From the NCBI GenBank assembly GCA_025354845.1, contig JANXMD010000779.1, forward strand, positions 1 to 7,401: a stretch of 7,401 nucleotides of DNA. Reading direction: 5' to 3'. Shown piece after piece: positions 6,421 through 7,401 of the stretch. The notes beneath the pieces are model-generated. The model did not search any database. It saw nothing but the letters and a program-made list of their open reading frames with translations, and had not been told where the DNA came from. The position numbers and the translations under genes are program-made. Positions within the stretch are counted from its first letter, which is position 1. Each line of letters begins with the position of its first letter. The DNA is from Verrucomicrobiota bacterium (lineage in GTDB: Bacteria > Verrucomicrobiota > Verrucomicrobiia > Limisphaerales > UBA9464).

Positions 6421-7401
6421 AGCCTTCTCTCCATTCTCCCGGACTCCTGGCAGGTGGGTCCAGGCCTATTGGTAGGCTTCGGACTCCTGGCCGCAGTGAC
6501 CGTGCAAACCGCCCTGGCGATCCTCGGCGCCCTCCGCCGACAGATGCAGACACGACGGCAGTTTGCCCTCGAGCGCGAGCGTCTCACCTACGAAGTCCGT
6601 CTGGCCAAGAGCCGCTGGAGCCAGATTGAGCAGGAAAAGTCGTCCTGGAACGGCTGGCGCAAATTTCGTGTCGTCGAAAAGCGTCCGGAATGCGCCGACG
6701 TGTTTTCGTTCGTCCTGCAACCACACGACGGCAAATCCATTCCCGCCTTCAAACCCGGACAGTATCTCACCTTCGGCCTCGACATCCCCGGTCGCGACAA
6801 ACAGGTGGTCCGCTGCTACTCGCTCAGCTCGGCACCGCACGCGGCTTCGTCGTACCGGGTCACCATCAAAAAGGAACGGGCTCCGTCGGACAAACCCGGC
6901 ACCCCGGACGGCATCGGTTCTAGCTACTTCGCCGACTCCGTACGCGAAGGCGACCTGCTCAACGTCAAGGCACCCGCCGGGCACTTCCATCTCGAGACCG
7001 CCAAGCAGACCCCGATCGTCCTGATCAGCGCCGGCGTGGGCATCACGCCGGTGCTCTCCATGGCCCTCGACATCGCCGCCATCGGATCGCGCCGTGAAAC
7101 CTGGTTCTTCTTCGTCTGTCGTAACCGGGCCGATCATCTGCTGAAGGCCGAGGTCGAGCAGCTCACGTCCCGCGCCGACAACATCCGCGTGGTGGTCTGC
7201 TACTCCAAGCCGGGTCCAGACGACGCCCAGGGCCGCGACTACCACACTTCAGGACGTCTCACCCCTGAAGTGCTCAAGTCGGTCCTGCCTTCCAACAACT
7301 ACGACTACTACCTCTGCGGCAACGGCTCGTTCATGAAGTCCATGTACGAGGGCCTAACCGAATGGGGCGTGCCGGACGCACGGATCCACTACGAGGCGTT
7401 C
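6415..7401 (+). CDS. Membrane-anchored FAD/NAD(P)H reductase, ferredoxin-reductase superfamily (3' partial)
   Basis: The ATG at 6415 opens 329 codons that run off the window edge without a stop. It is the first canonical start after an in-frame TAA at 6358-6360. Residues 15-40 form one transmembrane helix, followed by a charged, probably helical linker (41-78). The flavin-binding barrel covers about 82-195, with FKPGQYL (112-118) and the FAD motif RCYSLSS (133-139). The NAD(P)-binding domain follows, with SAGVGITP (205-212), YSKPGPDDAQG and YHTSGRL (263-282) and YYLCGNGSFM (298-307). The layout matches the reductase half of flavohaemoglobin and phthalate-dioxygenase-reductase-type proteins. 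The closing IHYEAF is where such proteins either end or continue into a plant-type 2Fe-2S ferredoxin domain, which would lie beyond the window. It should move electrons from NAD(P)H through FAD to a one-electron partner at the membrane. No Shine-Dalgarno is visible. The start lies 31 bp from that of the divergent tetrahaem gene, hinting at co-regulation. Confidence 0.9.
   Translation, partial: MQSLLSILPDSWQVGPGLLVGFGLLAAVTVQTALAILGALRRQMQTRRQFALERERLTYEVRLAKSRWSQIEQEKSSWNGWRKFRVVEKRPECADVFSFVLQPHDGKSIPAFKPGQYLTFGLDIPGRDKQVVRCYSLSSAPHAASSYRVTIKKERAPSDKPGTPDGIGSSYFADSVREGDLLNVKAPAGHFHLETAKQTPIVLISAGVGITPVLSMALDIAAIGSRRETWFFFVCRNRADHLLKAEVEQLTSRADNIRVVVCYSKPGPDDAQGRDYHTSGRLTPEVLKSVLPSNNYDYYLCGNGSFMKSMYEGLTEWGVPDARIHYEAF

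Noticed and set aside
6466..7245. Minus-strand open frame of 259 codons at the right end
   Set aside because: It is antisense to the flavin reductase, whose FAD and NAD(P) motifs are clear in the plus-strand frame. That frame only looks less obvious because it has no stop inside the window.

Overview
The window is GC-rich DNA that probably comes from a member of the Verrucomicrobiota, or possibly a planctomycete-like relative. I base this on the gene content: a very large multihaem cytochrome fused to a beta-propeller, an exported NHL-repeat protein ending in the Trp/Tyr-rich C-terminal module common in verrucomicrobial secreted proteins, and a c554-type tetrahaem cytochrome. An elaborate intergenic palindrome fits the same picture. 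The taxonomic call is inference, because no rRNA or marker gene is present.

Layout. (1) 1-3717, plus strand: the 3' part of a giant c-type cytochrome with nine CXXCH motifs followed by six LVIVD-like propeller blades; its 5' end lies outside the window. (2) 3714-5003, plus strand: an exported NHL-repeat propeller, coupled to gene 1 by an ATGA stop/start overlap and preceded by a strong Shine-Dalgarno. (3) 5004-5208: an intergenic stretch between convergent genes holding a 67-bp compound palindrome whose two inner hairpins differ only by compensated base pairs. (4) 5209-6384, minus strand: an exported tetrahaem cytochrome c554-like protein whose first haem site is CX4CH. (5) 6385-6414: a 30-bp gap between divergent starts. 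(6) 6415-7401, plus strand: a membrane-anchored FAD/NAD(P)H reductase of the ferredoxin-reductase superfamily. It has no stop codon in the window, so it runs off the 3' edge.

Working together (inference). The locus looks like an extracytoplasmic electron-transfer neighbourhood. The reductase would take electrons from NAD(P)H at the cytoplasmic membrane. The tetrahaem protein is a plausible periplasmic carrier. The giant cytochrome-propeller and its coupled NHL partner would form a large secreted or surface-located redox complex. Nothing in the sequence identifies the terminal donor or acceptor, and the two plus-strand units may be independent of each other. No tRNA, rRNA, CRISPR array, transposase or phage gene was seen, and no stretch longer than about 205 bp lacks a gene.
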